Assembly: GCF_039521745.1 (NCBI RefSeq)
Contig: NZ_BAAACT010000005.1
DNA: 64,000 bases
DNA from: Faecalicatena contorta
GTDB taxonomy: Bacteria; Bacillota; Clostridia; Lachnospirales; Lachnospiraceae
Strand: one strand, 5' to 3'
The position numbers were made by a program, and so were the translations under genes. Each line of letters begins with the position of its first letter. Positions within the stretch are counted from its first letter, which is position 1. This document shows, piece by piece, positions 23,158 to 32,180 of the stretch. Below the pieces are notes generated by a model. That model was not told the DNA's origin, searched no databases, and saw nothing but the letters and a program-made list of their open reading frames with translations.

Positions 23158-25650
23158 CTACTCCCTCAGCCGATCCACCAGTGCTTCCTTCTGAAACCCT
23201 CGAATCATAACCGCGGAGACAATCATAGGAATAATTGCCGTAAACACTGCATACCCCAGGAACAGCCATCCCGGAAACCGGAAGCTCATATAGTCGATCC
23301 CAAAGTATTCAAATATCTTAACCATACCATACCCTGCCGCCGTTCCAAAGACCAGAGTGATGACCAGGTTTCCGGCCGTCAGCATCAGCCCTTCCATCTG
23401 TATCATACGGGACAGTTGTTTTGTCGTCATTCCAACGGACTGCATCATCGCAAATTCATGTTTTCTCGTAAGAATATTAGTAATTAATGTGTTAATCATA
23501 TTCAGGATGCTGAATGCCACAATGAAAAGACTTAACCCCAGCATGACCGAAAACAGGATACTAAAGGATTTTTCACTCTCTTCCAGCATTTCTCTGAGCG
23601 TACCCATTGTCAGCATCGGATTTTCATCCATTACCGCATTCAGCTGTTTTTCAATCTGGGCTTCTTTTTCACGGTCAACCTTCACAACGATCTCACTGTT
23701 AAGATTCAGGCCGTTTGCCATCTGGTTTAATGTCTCCTCCGGCAGGATAAAGTTCCCATAATTATTACTGTACTTTATATAGTCATCCGTATCCAGGATT
23801 CCTGCGACTGTAAATTCTTTTTCTAACTCATTTGCGCCGTCATACCAGGACAGTTTTACCTTGTCACCAACTTCATACTTCCAGCCAAAAATTTCTTTAT
23901 TAGAATCATTATACTGTACAAGCAGCTGATCTTCCTGTACCATGCTGTCATAGTTAATATCGCCTTCTTCCAGCATGGTTTTCAGTTTTTCCACCTCATT
24001 TTCAGCAAAGGATACCATACTCTCCTCGTCCATTTCATCATGGGATTCCCAGCGCGTGTGTAATTCCTGGAATGTCTGAACCTTTTCCACCCCGTCAATA
24101 GACTCAATCTGCCTGATCAGCTCCTCATTTATCGGATTATTCTCCTGAATGGATGTCTGTCCGTGTTCTGCTGTTTCCGATACATTGTAGGAAAGATCAA
24201 TGACAAATTCCCCCAAACGGTACGGGCCCTGGCTGGCATACCCTTCCAGGCTGGTACATGTAATAAAGCACGCTGCCAGCATAAACAAAACGCCGCCGAT
24301 TCCGAGTGATGCCATTGTCATAGCTGTTTTTTTCTTGTTTCTCGTGCGGTTCATGGAGGCCAGATTCATAGGCGTAAGATTCCGGTACATTTTTTTACTT
24401 CTGTCGCTGTGCGCGCCATCCTGACGTCTTCCCTCCGCATGCCGATTCTTTTTGCCTTTTTTCGGTTTTTCCGTCTCAACACCAGAAAATTTACTTGCTT
24501 CCACAGGCGCGATCGTGGAGGCAATGGATGCCGGTTTGCGGATAGACAGAAGCACCGTTATGATGTCAGCCACAATGACGGCTGCCCCGACCAGCAGTGT
24601 GTTCCTCCAGCTCCATCCTCCCGGTTTCAGGAGGTAACTGATTACGCCTCCAATCACAAGTCCCACGGGGATACCGATTCCACATAGTATCAGCCCCTCG
24701 GTGCGGACCATTCTGCGGATCTGGCGCTTTGTCATTCCGATGGTTCTAAGCTGCCCGAACTGACGGATGCGGCCTACCACTGAGAGATAAAATACACTGT
24801 AGATTACCAATACGCTGACAAACAGGATCCCAATGGCTACGCCGATTATCAACATATTCTGCTGGGCTTGCCGGTCGCCGCCGGATAAGGTATCCAGGTA
24901 GAAATTATTTTCATTGACATTTTTTCTCGCAATACCATAATCTGACGCCATGGTGCGTATGGTATCTAAAAATTTTTGCTGCTTCATTTCTCTTGCATCA
25001 TGAATGCGCACGATACCGTCGTATGCCACATCTTTCAGCTGTGATCCCTGTTCCGCATATTTCTGGGAAAGGATGAGACTATATATTTTTGGCGGACTAT
25101 CCAAATGGAAGATTCCGGACAGAACGAATTCTTCGGTTGTTCCGTCTAAGAAGGTAAAGGACACCTTTTCGCCCGGTTCCCCCTGAAGCCCCAGTGCCTT
25201 GCAGTGTACATCTGACAGCATCACTTCGTTTATCTCTAACGGCTCTTTTCCTTTGACCGGAGTCACTGTATCAATCTCAACCCCGTCTGCCTTCAGCGGT
25301 TCACTATCATATGCCACGGGCTGGATCATTTTGCCGTCCACTTCCATGCCCTGGCCGCTTTTCATCCCCAGAACGTACTCTGTCCGTTTATCTTGTGAAA
25401 GTTCCTCCAGCTGCTGTCTGTCCAGCTTGTAATAAATAACATGCTGCATTTTTTCAACCTGGCGCGCCCTTTCCGTGTCCATACCCGCGTAAAACAAGGC
25501 CATGACCATGAGCAGGCTGACGGAAAGGATGATCGTAACTACAATAAAAAAGTTACGCATTTTGCTGCTTTTTATGCTGCTGGCAGCCAGACTTCTTACC
25601 GTTCTGCCATTATTATTTACAGCAATTTTCCCTGATGACTTCCGGCTCAT
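23158..25650 (-). CDS. FtsX/MacB-type ABC transporter permease
   Basis: The 830-residue membrane protein has an N-terminal helix (about 30-52), an extracytoplasmic domain to about 260, three helices with the FtsX signature (RIRQFGQLRTIGMTKRQIRR), a cytoplasmic Lys/Arg-rich linker near 400-430, then a second helix-domain-three-helix unit (EFAMMQSVGMTTKQLSRMIQ). This duplicated layout is found in LolCE-like or peptide-resistance/export permeases. The ATG at 25650 overlaps the ATPase stop (ATGA). With the adjacent two-component system it resembles a cell-envelope stress module of the BceAB type, though it is longer than BceB (about 650) and has two large outer domains. Confidence 0.88.
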   Translation of the reverse strand: MSRKSSGKIAVNNNGRTVRSLAASSIKSSKMRNFFIVVTIILSVSLLMVMALFYAGMDTERARQVEKMQHVIYYKLDRQQLEELSQDKRTEYVLGMKSGQGMEVDGKMIQPVAYDSEPLKADGVEIDTVTPVKGKEPLEINEVMLSDVHCKALGLQGEPGEKVSFTFLDGTTEEFVLSGIFHLDSPPKIYSLILSQKYAEQGSQLKDVAYDGIVRIHDAREMKQQKFLDTIRTMASDYGIARKNVNENNFYLDTLSGGDRQAQQNMLIIGVAIGILFVSVLVIYSVFYLSVVGRIRQFGQLRTIGMTKRQIRRMVRTEGLILCGIGIPVGLVIGGVISYLLKPGGWSWRNTLLVGAAVIVADIITVLLSIRKPASIASTIAPVEASKFSGVETEKPKKGKKNRHAEGRRQDGAHSDRSKKMYRNLTPMNLASMNRTRNKKKTAMTMASLGIGGVLFMLAACFITCTSLEGYASQGPYRLGEFVIDLSYNVSETAEHGQTSIQENNPINEELIRQIESIDGVEKVQTFQELHTRWESHDEMDEESMVSFAENEVEKLKTMLEEGDINYDSMVQEDQLLVQYNDSNKEIFGWKYEVGDKVKLSWYDGANELEKEFTVAGILDTDDYIKYSNNYGNFILPEETLNQMANGLNLNSEIVVKVDREKEAQIEKQLNAVMDENPMLTMGTLREMLEESEKSFSILFSVMLGLSLFIVAFSILNMINTLITNILTRKHEFAMMQSVGMTTKQLSRMIQMEGLMLTAGNLVITLVFGTAAGYGMVKIFEYFGIDYMSFRFPGWLFLGYAVFTAIIPMIVSAVMIRGFQKEALVDRLRE

Positions 25651-26327
25651 GCATTCCACCTGCTTTCCCTGATCTTTCCGTCTTCGATGCGGATGGTTCT
25701 GTCGGCAAGCTGTGCAATCTCCTCATTGTGAGTGATCATGACAACTGTCTGGTGGAACTGTCTGCTCGTCATTTTAATCAGCCCCAGCACATCCTGGCTG
25801 GTTTTGGAATCCAGATTCCCGGTGGGTTCATCTGCTAGAATGATTGCCGGTTTTGAGGCCAGTGCCCTGGCAATTGCCACTCTCTGCTGCTGGCCTCCGG
25901 AAAGATTGTTCGGCATTTCCATCAGCTTTTGCTCCAGGCCCAGAAGCGAAATGATTTTTTTCAGATAGGTCTCATCCGGTTTCTCTCCATCCAGAGAGAC
26001 CGGCAGCACGATATTTTCGTACACATTCAGTATGGGGATCAGATTGTAGTTCTGGAACACGAATCCGATCCTCCTGCGGCGGAATATTGTCAGGCGGTCG
26101 TCATCCATTCCCGACAGGTCTTTGTCCGCTATAATAACTTTTCCCGATGAGGGAACGTCCAGGCCTCCCATCATATTCAGAAGGGTTGACTTACCGCTGC
26201 CAGATGTCCCTACAACCGCCACAAATTCGCCGTCTTCTATTTCCAGGGATACGCCGTCCAGCGCACGTACAACATTGGGTTCTTTCCCATAATATTTCTT
26301 CAGATTTTCCGTTTTCAGTATACTCAT
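25647..26327 (-). CDS. ABC transporter ATP-binding protein, MacB/LolD/BceA-like
   Basis: The 226-residue ATPase powers the FtsX-type permease. It has Walker A GTSGSGKSTLLNMMGGLD, Q-loop FVFQNYNLIPILNVYENIVLP, signature NNLSGGQQQRVAIARAL, Walker B AIILADEPTGNLDSKTS and the His switch MITHNEEI. The ATG at 26327 follows AGGAGTGTTTAAA; the open frame upstream to 26408 has no homology-like sequence. The 26328-26514 gap to the kinase gene shows no other gene. Confidence 0.95.
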   Translation of the reverse strand: MSILKTENLKKYYGKEPNVVRALDGVSLEIEDGEFVAVVGTSGSGKSTLLNMMGGLDVPSSGKVIIADKDLSGMDDDRLTIFRRRRIGFVFQNYNLIPILNVYENIVLPVSLDGEKPDETYLKKIISLLGLEQKLMEMPNNLSGGQQQRVAIARALASKPAIILADEPTGNLDSKTSQDVLGLIKMTSRQFHQTVVMITHNEEIAQLADRTIRIEDGKIRESRWNA

Positions 26328-26514
26328 TTTAAACACTCCTTTGAACACCGTTTTTTGGTCTGTAATAAGAATATCAAAGAAATGTTTCAAAAACCTCTCA
26401 AAAAACATAAGAATTTTGTAGGTTTTCCGTTATTATTCACGGGGCCATACACCACGCTGCACGGCATCCGGGCCAATCAAGTGATAGGATCCATCCGGCT
26501 GTGCACCTCAGCGG

Positions 26515-27504
26515 TTAATCTTGTTTTTCGCTCTGTATCTCTGCTCCTGCAGAGACGCCAGACTGCCCGCTTATCCTGTTGAGAATATATACTGCCACTT
26601 TCGTCCCGGCCCCCTCCCGGGACTGTATTTTCAGATACCCCTCCTGTTTTGTGATAATCTCTCTGGTTAGATACAGGCCGATCCCGACCCCTTCCGTTCT
26701 GTTCGCTTTTCCCTCTCTAAAAAAACGTTTACACACATCATTGATATGCTCCGCTGCAATTCCCATACCATTGTCTTCAATGACAATCTTCGTGTAAATT
26801 TCCAGAGGTTCTGCATAGATCCGGATCTTTCCACCCTCCTCAGTATATTTCACGGCGTTATCCACAATATTGAAAATAGCTTCCGCCGTCCACTTGGCAT
26901 CGTAGTACAGATAGACCGCCTCCGGGCACTCGACTTCTATTTCCAGCCCTTTTTGTTCCGCCTTCACCCGGATGCTTTCCGCCACTTCATACAACGTATT
27001 CCTGAGGCAGTTTTTTTCGGGATGGATGGAGATCATATGGGTCTCCAGGCGGGACATTTTCAATAGAGACTGCACCAGGAATTCCAATTTTCCTACCTGC
27101 CTGCCCAGCACTTCAAGGCACTGTTCCCGGATCTCTTCGGGCAGTTCTTTCTGACGGACTGTATCGCAATACATGGTAATATTTGCAATGGGTGTCTTCA
27201 GCTGGTGGGAAATGTCGGATACAATGCTCTGCACTTCCCTTTTCTGATCCTCATTTTTCTTTGCCGCAGCTTCCGTAATATCGGAAAGCCGCTTCAGCCT
27301 CATCTGTACACGGGAAGCCAGTGTTTCATCCTCCAGAACAAACTCCTCCATCGACTCCTTCCGAAGAATAGTGTCTATAGAATCACAAATTTCCTCTGTA
27401 AACGCGATATATTTTTTCCGCATATTGATCCAAAGGATCAGCCCGGTAACTGCTGCACTGATGACTGCTGCAGCAACGGCAGCGGCGATTGTCCATTTAT
27501 CCAT
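26515..27504 (-). CDS. Sensor histidine kinase of the ABC-linked two-component system
   Basis: The 329-residue kinase has one N-terminal helix (about 5-28), a very short outside region, then a HisKA domain with the phospho-acceptor motif SDISHQLKTPIANI and an HATPase domain (N-box DNAVKYTEEGGKI, G-boxes DNGMGIAAEH and GVGIGLYLTREII). A sensor without an external domain suggests it senses through the neighbouring transporter, as BceS does with BceAB; this is inference. Its start overlaps the response regulator stop by 8 bp. Confidence 0.92.
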   Translation of the reverse strand: MDKWTIAAAVAAAVISAAVTGLILWINMRKKYIAFTEEICDSIDTILRKESMEEFVLEDETLASRVQMRLKRLSDITEAAAKKNEDQKREVQSIVSDISHQLKTPIANITMYCDTVRQKELPEEIREQCLEVLGRQVGKLEFLVQSLLKMSRLETHMISIHPEKNCLRNTLYEVAESIRVKAEQKGLEIEVECPEAVYLYYDAKWTAEAIFNIVDNAVKYTEEGGKIRIYAEPLEIYTKIVIEDNGMGIAAEHINDVCKRFFREGKANRTEGVGIGLYLTREIITKQEGYLKIQSREGAGTKVAVYILNRISGQSGVSAGAEIQSEKQD

Positions 27505-28189
27505 TTTCAGCTCCTGTCCAGCGGTACCCGGTTCCGTAAACGGTCTTAATATACGTAAACTCCCGATCAGCTATCTTCGATCTGAGACGGCTAACAAAGA
27601 TGGTCAGCGTATGCTCATCCACATAATTGCCATCATTATCCCACAGCTCATCAATCAACACCTGCCTTGTCAGAACGATTCCGGGGTTTCTTAAGAACTT
27701 CTCAAGGAGCTTAAACTCCGTGGGAGTCAGGGAAAGCGGCTTACCACTTTTCAATACGGTATAGCTCTCAAAATCAATTATCAGATTCCCTGTCTGGATC
27801 TGATTTTTCACTTCCATGGACGGCTGATATCTCCGCAGCACAGCCCGGACACGCTCTACCAGCACCTGAATATGGAACGGCTTAGTAATATAGTCATCCG
27901 CCCCTGCCCGGAATCCGGCAATCATATCTTCATCCATATCCCTGGCTGTCAGAAATATGATGGGGACATTCAGCATACGGCGCACCTTTTCCGCAAATTC
28001 AACTCCGTTTCCATCCGGCAGATTGATATCCAGCAAAAGCAGGTCCGCCTGGACCGTCTCCAGCTGCAGAAACGCATCCTGTATATTATATACTGCCTCT
28101 GCCAAAAATCCCGCCGCTTCCATATTTATCCGAAGCCCTTCTGCAAGGGCAAGGTCATCTTCTACTATTAAAATCTTTTGTTTTTCCAC
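27497..28189 (-). CDS. OmpR-family response regulator
   Basis: The 230-residue product has a receiver domain (ILIVEDDLALAEGL acid pocket, phospho-Asp in LLLDINLPDGNG, Lys in YITKPFH) and a C-terminal winged helix ending KIADREFTYIKTVYGTGYRW. The GTG at 28189 is preferred because AAGGAGTC lies seven bases upstream; an ATG at 28216 would add nine residues that include that site. It should activate the downstream ABC transporter genes. Confidence 0.93.
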   Translation of the reverse strand: MEKQKILIVEDDLALAEGLRINMEAAGFLAEAVYNIQDAFLQLETVQADLLLLDINLPDGNGVEFAEKVRRMLNVPIIFLTARDMDEDMIAGFRAGADDYITKPFHIQVLVERVRAVLRRYQPSMEVKNQIQTGNLIIDFESYTVLKSGKPLSLTPTEFKLLEKFLRNPGIVLTRQVLIDELWDNDGNYVDEHTLTIFVSRLRSKIADREFTYIKTVYGTGYRWTGAENG

Positions 28190-28324
28190 TCTTAAAAGAC
28201 TCCTTTTCTTCCACAATATCTTATGCCCCCCATGGGACTGGCAGTTAATTATTATACGATGTACTAGTCAGACACACTTGAACTCTATTGGTATCCCTAC
28301 TAAACTGTTGTGGAGGTGATCAAA

Positions 28325-28882
28325 TTGAAACATCCATTTTCATATGAAGTTATATACAGCAGCCGGAAAACACTGGCCATACAAATCACAGCGGAGGGCA
28401 GCGTCAAAGTCCGCGCCCCCAAAAACTGCCCCAGATCCTCCATCGACCGTTTTCTCAAAGAAAAAGAAGCCTGGGTACTCAAATACATCGATAAAGCGAA
28501 GCAAAATCCACGGCCTGCCCCGCAGCCGCTTACCGCACGGCAGCGAAGCCGCTACATTAAAATAGCAAGAGATATTTTCACACAAAAAACCGCTTACTAT
28601 GCATCCATCATGCACGTCTCCTACGGACGCATCTCCATCCGGGAACAAAAGACGCGATGGGGAAGCTGCTCCAGCCAGGGAAACCTCAACTACAACTGGC
28701 GGCTGATCTTTGCCCCCGAGAATGTGCTGGATTATATTGTAGTCCATGAGCTGGCGCATAGAAAAGAGATGAACCATTCAGCCGCATTTTATAACATCGT
28801 AGAAGAGATACTTCCTAATTACAAAAGCTGCCAGAAATGGCTGCGAGATAACGGAACCATGCTCTGGAGCAAAGGGGTCTGA
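28325..28882 (+). CDS. YgjP-like zinc metallopeptidase-domain protein (DUF45)
   Basis: The 185-residue protein has an N-terminal beta region typical of YgjP (SSRKTLAIQITAEGSVKVRAP), then KTRWGSCSS and the zinc motif VVHELAHRKEMNHSAAFY (HExxH plus downstream His). Function in the family is poorly defined. The TTG at 28325 is placed seven bases after GGAGGTGAT; a GTG at 28310 lies upstream of that site. The last residues WSKGV and the stop codon are encoded inside a family B palindrome (28869-28891), so the C-terminus was altered or defined by the repeat. Confidence 0.83.
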   Translation: MKHPFSYEVIYSSRKTLAIQITAEGSVKVRAPKNCPRSSIDRFLKEKEAWVLKYIDKAKQNPRPAPQPLTARQRSRYIKIARDIFTQKTAYYASIMHVSYGRISIREQKTRWGSCSSQGNLNYNWRLIFAPENVLDYIVVHELAHRKEMNHSAAFYNIVEEILPNYKSCQKWLRDNGTMLWSKGV

Positions 28883-28891
28883 CCCCTTTGC
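28869..28891. repeat. Family B palindrome overlapping the stop codon of the YgjP-like gene
   Basis: GCAAAGGGGTC and GACCCCTTTGC are perfect 11-bp arms around a single T. The TGA stop of the upstream gene is formed at its centre. A related segment, AGAAGGGCCAGCCCCCCTTT, follows at 28913-28932. Confidence 0.85.
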
Positions 28892-28930
28892 GGAGGAAGC
28901 TGTTCTTTTTACAGAAGGGCCAGCCCCCCT

Positions 28931-29119
28931 TTACATCTGTTTTCTTACGATTTTATACTCATCCCCATGCCTGTAATATGGGCACTCATGAAAATCCCCT
29001 TTTACAAACCGAACCATTTCGTCTTCATCCAGATTCTGCGTGCAGACGTAACACTCATAATCCTCATCGTATTCATAGTTCATACAGTATTCGCAGTTTG
29101 ATGCCTCACGCTTATTCAA
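28931..29119 (-). CDS. Small Cys-rich protein, DUF6472-like
   Basis: The 62-residue acidic protein has CEYC near residue 9 and further Cys at YECYVC and HECPYY, arranged like a small zinc-binding knuckle. It resembles a small clostridial family (DUF6472) usually annotated as hypothetical. It starts with TTG at 29119, preceded by GGAGGGGG, and overlaps the end of maf by 8 bp, so it is translationally coupled to maf. Confidence 0.65.
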   Translation of the reverse strand: MNKREASNCEYCMNYEYDEDYECYVCTQNLDEDEMVRFVKGDFHECPYYRHGDEYKIVRKQM

Positions 29120-29714
29120 CGTTACCCCCTCCGATCTGTTTCAATTGCTGGTACAAACAAGAAACCGGCAGACCCACTACGTTATAATAATCCCCTTCTA
29201 TCCTGTCAATATAAGCCGCAAATGCCCCCTGTATCCCGTATGCGCCTGCCTTATCCATAGGCTCCCCGCTCTTGATATATGACAGAATCTCGTCCCGTTC
29301 CATAGCATGTACATAAACCTTGGTCTCAACCACATGATTTAAAGTCTGACACGCGCCCCCCTCATCATAATCCAAAATGGCAGTCCCGGTAAACACCTGA
29401 TGCGCCCTGCCCTGCAGTTCCGTCAGCATCTCAAATGCCTCAGCTTCATCCTTTGGCTTACCCAATATCTTATCGTCCACAGCCACGATCGTATCTGCCC
29501 CAATTATAACCGTATCCCTCAATCCATGTTCTGCACCAAGTTCAGCCGCTACATTCTCCGCTTTCATCAAAGCCAGTTCCTTCACAATCTCCTGGGGAAC
29601 CGTACTATCATAATGCTCCTCTTTATTACTTACCACAACTTCAAACTTCAGCCCAATCAGCGTCATCAACTCACTTCGCCTGGGTGATGCAGAGCCCAGT
29701 ACAATCCTCTTCAT
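29112..29714 (-). CDS. maf: Maf-family nucleoside triphosphate pyrophosphatase
   Basis: Maf proteins hydrolyse non-canonical nucleotides and affect septum formation. The 200-residue product begins MKRIVLGSASPRRSELMTLI, the nucleotide-binding signature, and holds VIIGADTIVAVDDKILGKPK and the later GAYGIQGAFAAYIDRIEGDY motif. All catalytic motifs are present and the length is normal. The ATG at 29714 follows GGGAGGCATATGTT. Confidence 0.94.
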   Translation of the reverse strand: MKRIVLGSASPRRSELMTLIGLKFEVVVSNKEEHYDSTVPQEIVKELALMKAENVAAELGAEHGLRDTVIIGADTIVAVDDKILGKPKDEAEAFEMLTELQGRAHQVFTGTAILDYDEGGACQTLNHVVETKVYVHAMERDEILSYIKSGEPMDKAGAYGIQGAFAAYIDRIEGDYYNVVGLPVSCLYQQLKQIGGGNVE

Positions 29715-29875
29715 AACATATGCCTCCCATAACTTTCAATAGCACTATTGTATCACGGACACATACTCTGCGAAAGCCCTTTGTTCCGGTATGCCGTTTG
29801 GTAATAATATTCCGTGGTGCATATAGAATACCGTTATTTTATAGTAAACAAATGGAGACAATATGTTCCACCAAG

Positions 29876-30245
29876 CGAATCAATACGCCGCCCCGCTTAA
29901 GAAGCCCCCAGAAGACAAGCTTTACTCCCGATTGGATGAACCCAGCAAAATGAAGGGCTAGCCGAAAGCCTGCCAAATGCACATATGCCGACTCAAAGTA
30001 CTAAAACGGGCCTTAGAAATTCTTGGAAGCCGACAGCCGAAAAAGCGGGGAAATTTTGTGATCACCAAATCACAAAATTAGGCGGCCCAGCGCGAGAAAT
30101 CATCGGATTTCTTGCGATGTGCCGCCTGTGCCCCGCTTTTTTGGCTGTCGGCTTCCTAGAATTTCTTAGGTTCGTGTCCGCACTTCGAGACGGCATATGT
30201 GCATTTGGCAGGCTTTCGGCTAGCCCTTCATTTTGCGCCCCCATC
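29876..30245. repeat. Family D long palindromic element, large copy
   Basis: A 45-bp perfect inverted repeat (29946-29990 and 30191-30235) encloses a second 40-bp inverted repeat (30011-30050 and 30131-30170, few mismatches). Inside that are two more hairpins, one with arms near 30052 and 30070 (TTTTGTGAT/ATCACAAAA) and one near 30093-30126. The left flank GAATCAATACGCC and about 65 further bases recur at 50218 before the smaller copy. No transposase or other gene is encoded. It lies between maf and the end of the GH127 operon. Confidence 0.85.
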
Positions 30246-30266
30246 CATCGCCCCCCCTAAAGCGAG

Positions 30267-32171
30267 TCAACGCCTAACCCAAACCAGCATTTCCCCAAGC
30301 CCCCGATTCCCCCACCGTGCATAAGGAACCGCCTTCATCGTGACTTTTTTTCTCGCCGGCTGTTCAAATGAATACAGCTCATGATTGTCTGGATTCTGAT
30401 ATTCCCGATACCCCCGTATATAGACAGGCGGGTAAAACTCTTCTCTGCCTTCTCTTTCCTGTCCCATTTCTTTTGTCCCGCAAATCGATTCTGCGATCAG
30501 CGCATTCAGATCTTCTCCATTGTCAGCTTCCTCCAGGCAGTAGACAATGGGGCCCCGCAATATCGCTGCTCTGCCGCTGTCTGCAGATACCTTGGGATTT
30601 GCATATACAAACCGGCTTTGAATATCAAATTGAAGTTGAATGACGTCACCATCACACCACGCCCTGTTTATTTCCATATATCCTGTAACTTCTTCCGGTT
30701 GTATTTCTTCTCCATTGTCCAGTACTCCAATGCTCTTACTCCAGCCAGGTTTCCTGAATCTGACAGACATCTCTTTCTTTGGGCCAAAATACTTTATCTC
30801 CAGTCTCCCGTCTCCCAGGTAATCTCCGGTGATCTCCCACAGCCCCCCGTCCTCCAAATAGATTTTTCCTCCAATATAGAGGTGTATGGCTAACTGATTT
30901 TCCTCCTGATTAAAATCATAAACATATTTATCTAATGACGTAATGGTTCTTGCCGCGTTTGGCGGACAGCACGCACATCCGAACCAGGTTACCCTGCTTG
31001 TTTTCACATGCCGCAGATCGTATCTCTGGTCGGCTTCACGGGGATTCAGCATAAGAGGGTTTACATAAAAATACTCTTTGCCATTGTCCGACATACCGCT
31101 CAATACCCCATTGTACAATGCCAGTTCCATAATATCCGAATACTGGCTGTTCAGCTTCAGACGGAGCATCCGCCTTGCCCAGAACACCAGCCCGATGGAC
31201 GCACAGGTTTCTGCATATGCCCTGTCATTTGGAAGATCGTATGGAACCGAAAATGCCTCTCCATGCTCATCCGCTCCCACTGCTCCTGTAATATACATCT
31301 TTCGCTTTGTCACATCCTGCCACAGCGCATCCAGGGCCCGGATGGTCTTTTCATCTCCTGTTTCGTATGCCAGATCCGCCAAGCCGGAATACAAATACAT
31401 GGCCCTGACGGCATGACCCACCGCCTCGCTCTGCTCCTGCACTGGTTTCTGTGCCTGGTGATACTCGAGTCCAAACCATTTATCCTTAAATTGTTCACCG
31501 AATCCGGAATCGTTTAATAAGAAAGAGGGCTGCTTTCCCCGTTCTAATAACAGGTATTTCATAAAAGCCAAATATTTTTCTTTTTGGGTATATTGATAAA
31601 GCCTGTACAGCGCCAGCTCCAATTCTGGGTGTCCGGGGTAGATATGCAGTTTCCCCTCTTCCGGACCGATTCTTTCCATAAACCAATCCATATAACGCTC
31701 TACAATCTGCAGCAGCCGTTCTTTCCCCGTTGCTTCTGCATACGCAGCCGCGGCCTCCGCCAGATGGCCCGCGCAGTACATTTCATGGCCGTGTGCGATA
31801 TTGGTAAGCCGTTCCCCCTTGCCTGCGCAAGTGTAATATGTATTAAGATAACCATCGCTTTGCTGCGCCCGTCCTATGATTTCAATCAGTTCATCAATCT
31901 GGGATTCCAGCTTGGGATTCTCCTTTATTCTAAGAGAATATGCCGCGCCCTCTATCCATTTGGCCACATCACTGTCCTGAAATAACATGCCTGCATACTC
32001 ACCCTCCGCCAGCTTTGCCGCAATTCTAAAATTCTCAATTGCATGGCTCTTAGGTATCCCGGGGACAGCATCGCTTAGTACTTCATACTGATAAGGTATT
32101 ATGCATTTGCACATTTTCTCAATCTGCCCGCTCCAGAAAATGTCCCTGATTTCCATTTTTGTCTGTTTCAT
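30267..32171 (-). CDS. GH127-family beta-L-arabinofuranosidase-like glycosidase 1
   Basis: The 634-residue enzyme belongs to glycoside hydrolase family 127, which removes beta-L-arabinofuranose from plant glycans and hydroxyproline-linked arabinan. It has the zinc/nucleophile motifs YAETCASIGLVFW and WFGCACCPPNAART, equivalent to Glu338/Cys340 and Cys417/Cys418 of Bifidobacterium HypBA1. The N-terminal (alpha/alpha)6 barrel spans about 1-430 and beta-sandwiches follow. No signal peptide is visible, so it acts on imported oligosaccharide in the cytoplasm. It is the last gene of the importer operon, 9 bp after its paralogue. Confidence 0.9.
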   Translation of the reverse strand: MKQTKMEIRDIFWSGQIEKMCKCIIPYQYEVLSDAVPGIPKSHAIENFRIAAKLAEGEYAGMLFQDSDVAKWIEGAAYSLRIKENPKLESQIDELIEIIGRAQQSDGYLNTYYTCAGKGERLTNIAHGHEMYCAGHLAEAAAAYAEATGKERLLQIVERYMDWFMERIGPEEGKLHIYPGHPELELALYRLYQYTQKEKYLAFMKYLLLERGKQPSFLLNDSGFGEQFKDKWFGLEYHQAQKPVQEQSEAVGHAVRAMYLYSGLADLAYETGDEKTIRALDALWQDVTKRKMYITGAVGADEHGEAFSVPYDLPNDRAYAETCASIGLVFWARRMLRLKLNSQYSDIMELALYNGVLSGMSDNGKEYFYVNPLMLNPREADQRYDLRHVKTSRVTWFGCACCPPNAARTITSLDKYVYDFNQEENQLAIHLYIGGKIYLEDGGLWEITGDYLGDGRLEIKYFGPKKEMSVRFRKPGWSKSIGVLDNGEEIQPEEVTGYMEINRAWCDGDVIQLQFDIQSRFVYANPKVSADSGRAAILRGPIVYCLEEADNGEDLNALIAESICGTKEMGQEREGREEFYPPVYIRGYREYQNPDNHELYSFEQPARKKVTMKAVPYARWGNRGLGEMLVWVRR

Positions 32172-32180
32172 AACATCAAA

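Noticed and set aside
29876..30245. CRISPR array or retron
   Set aside because: There are no regularly spaced direct repeats and no reverse transcriptase or cas gene nearby. The structure is purely inverted repeats.
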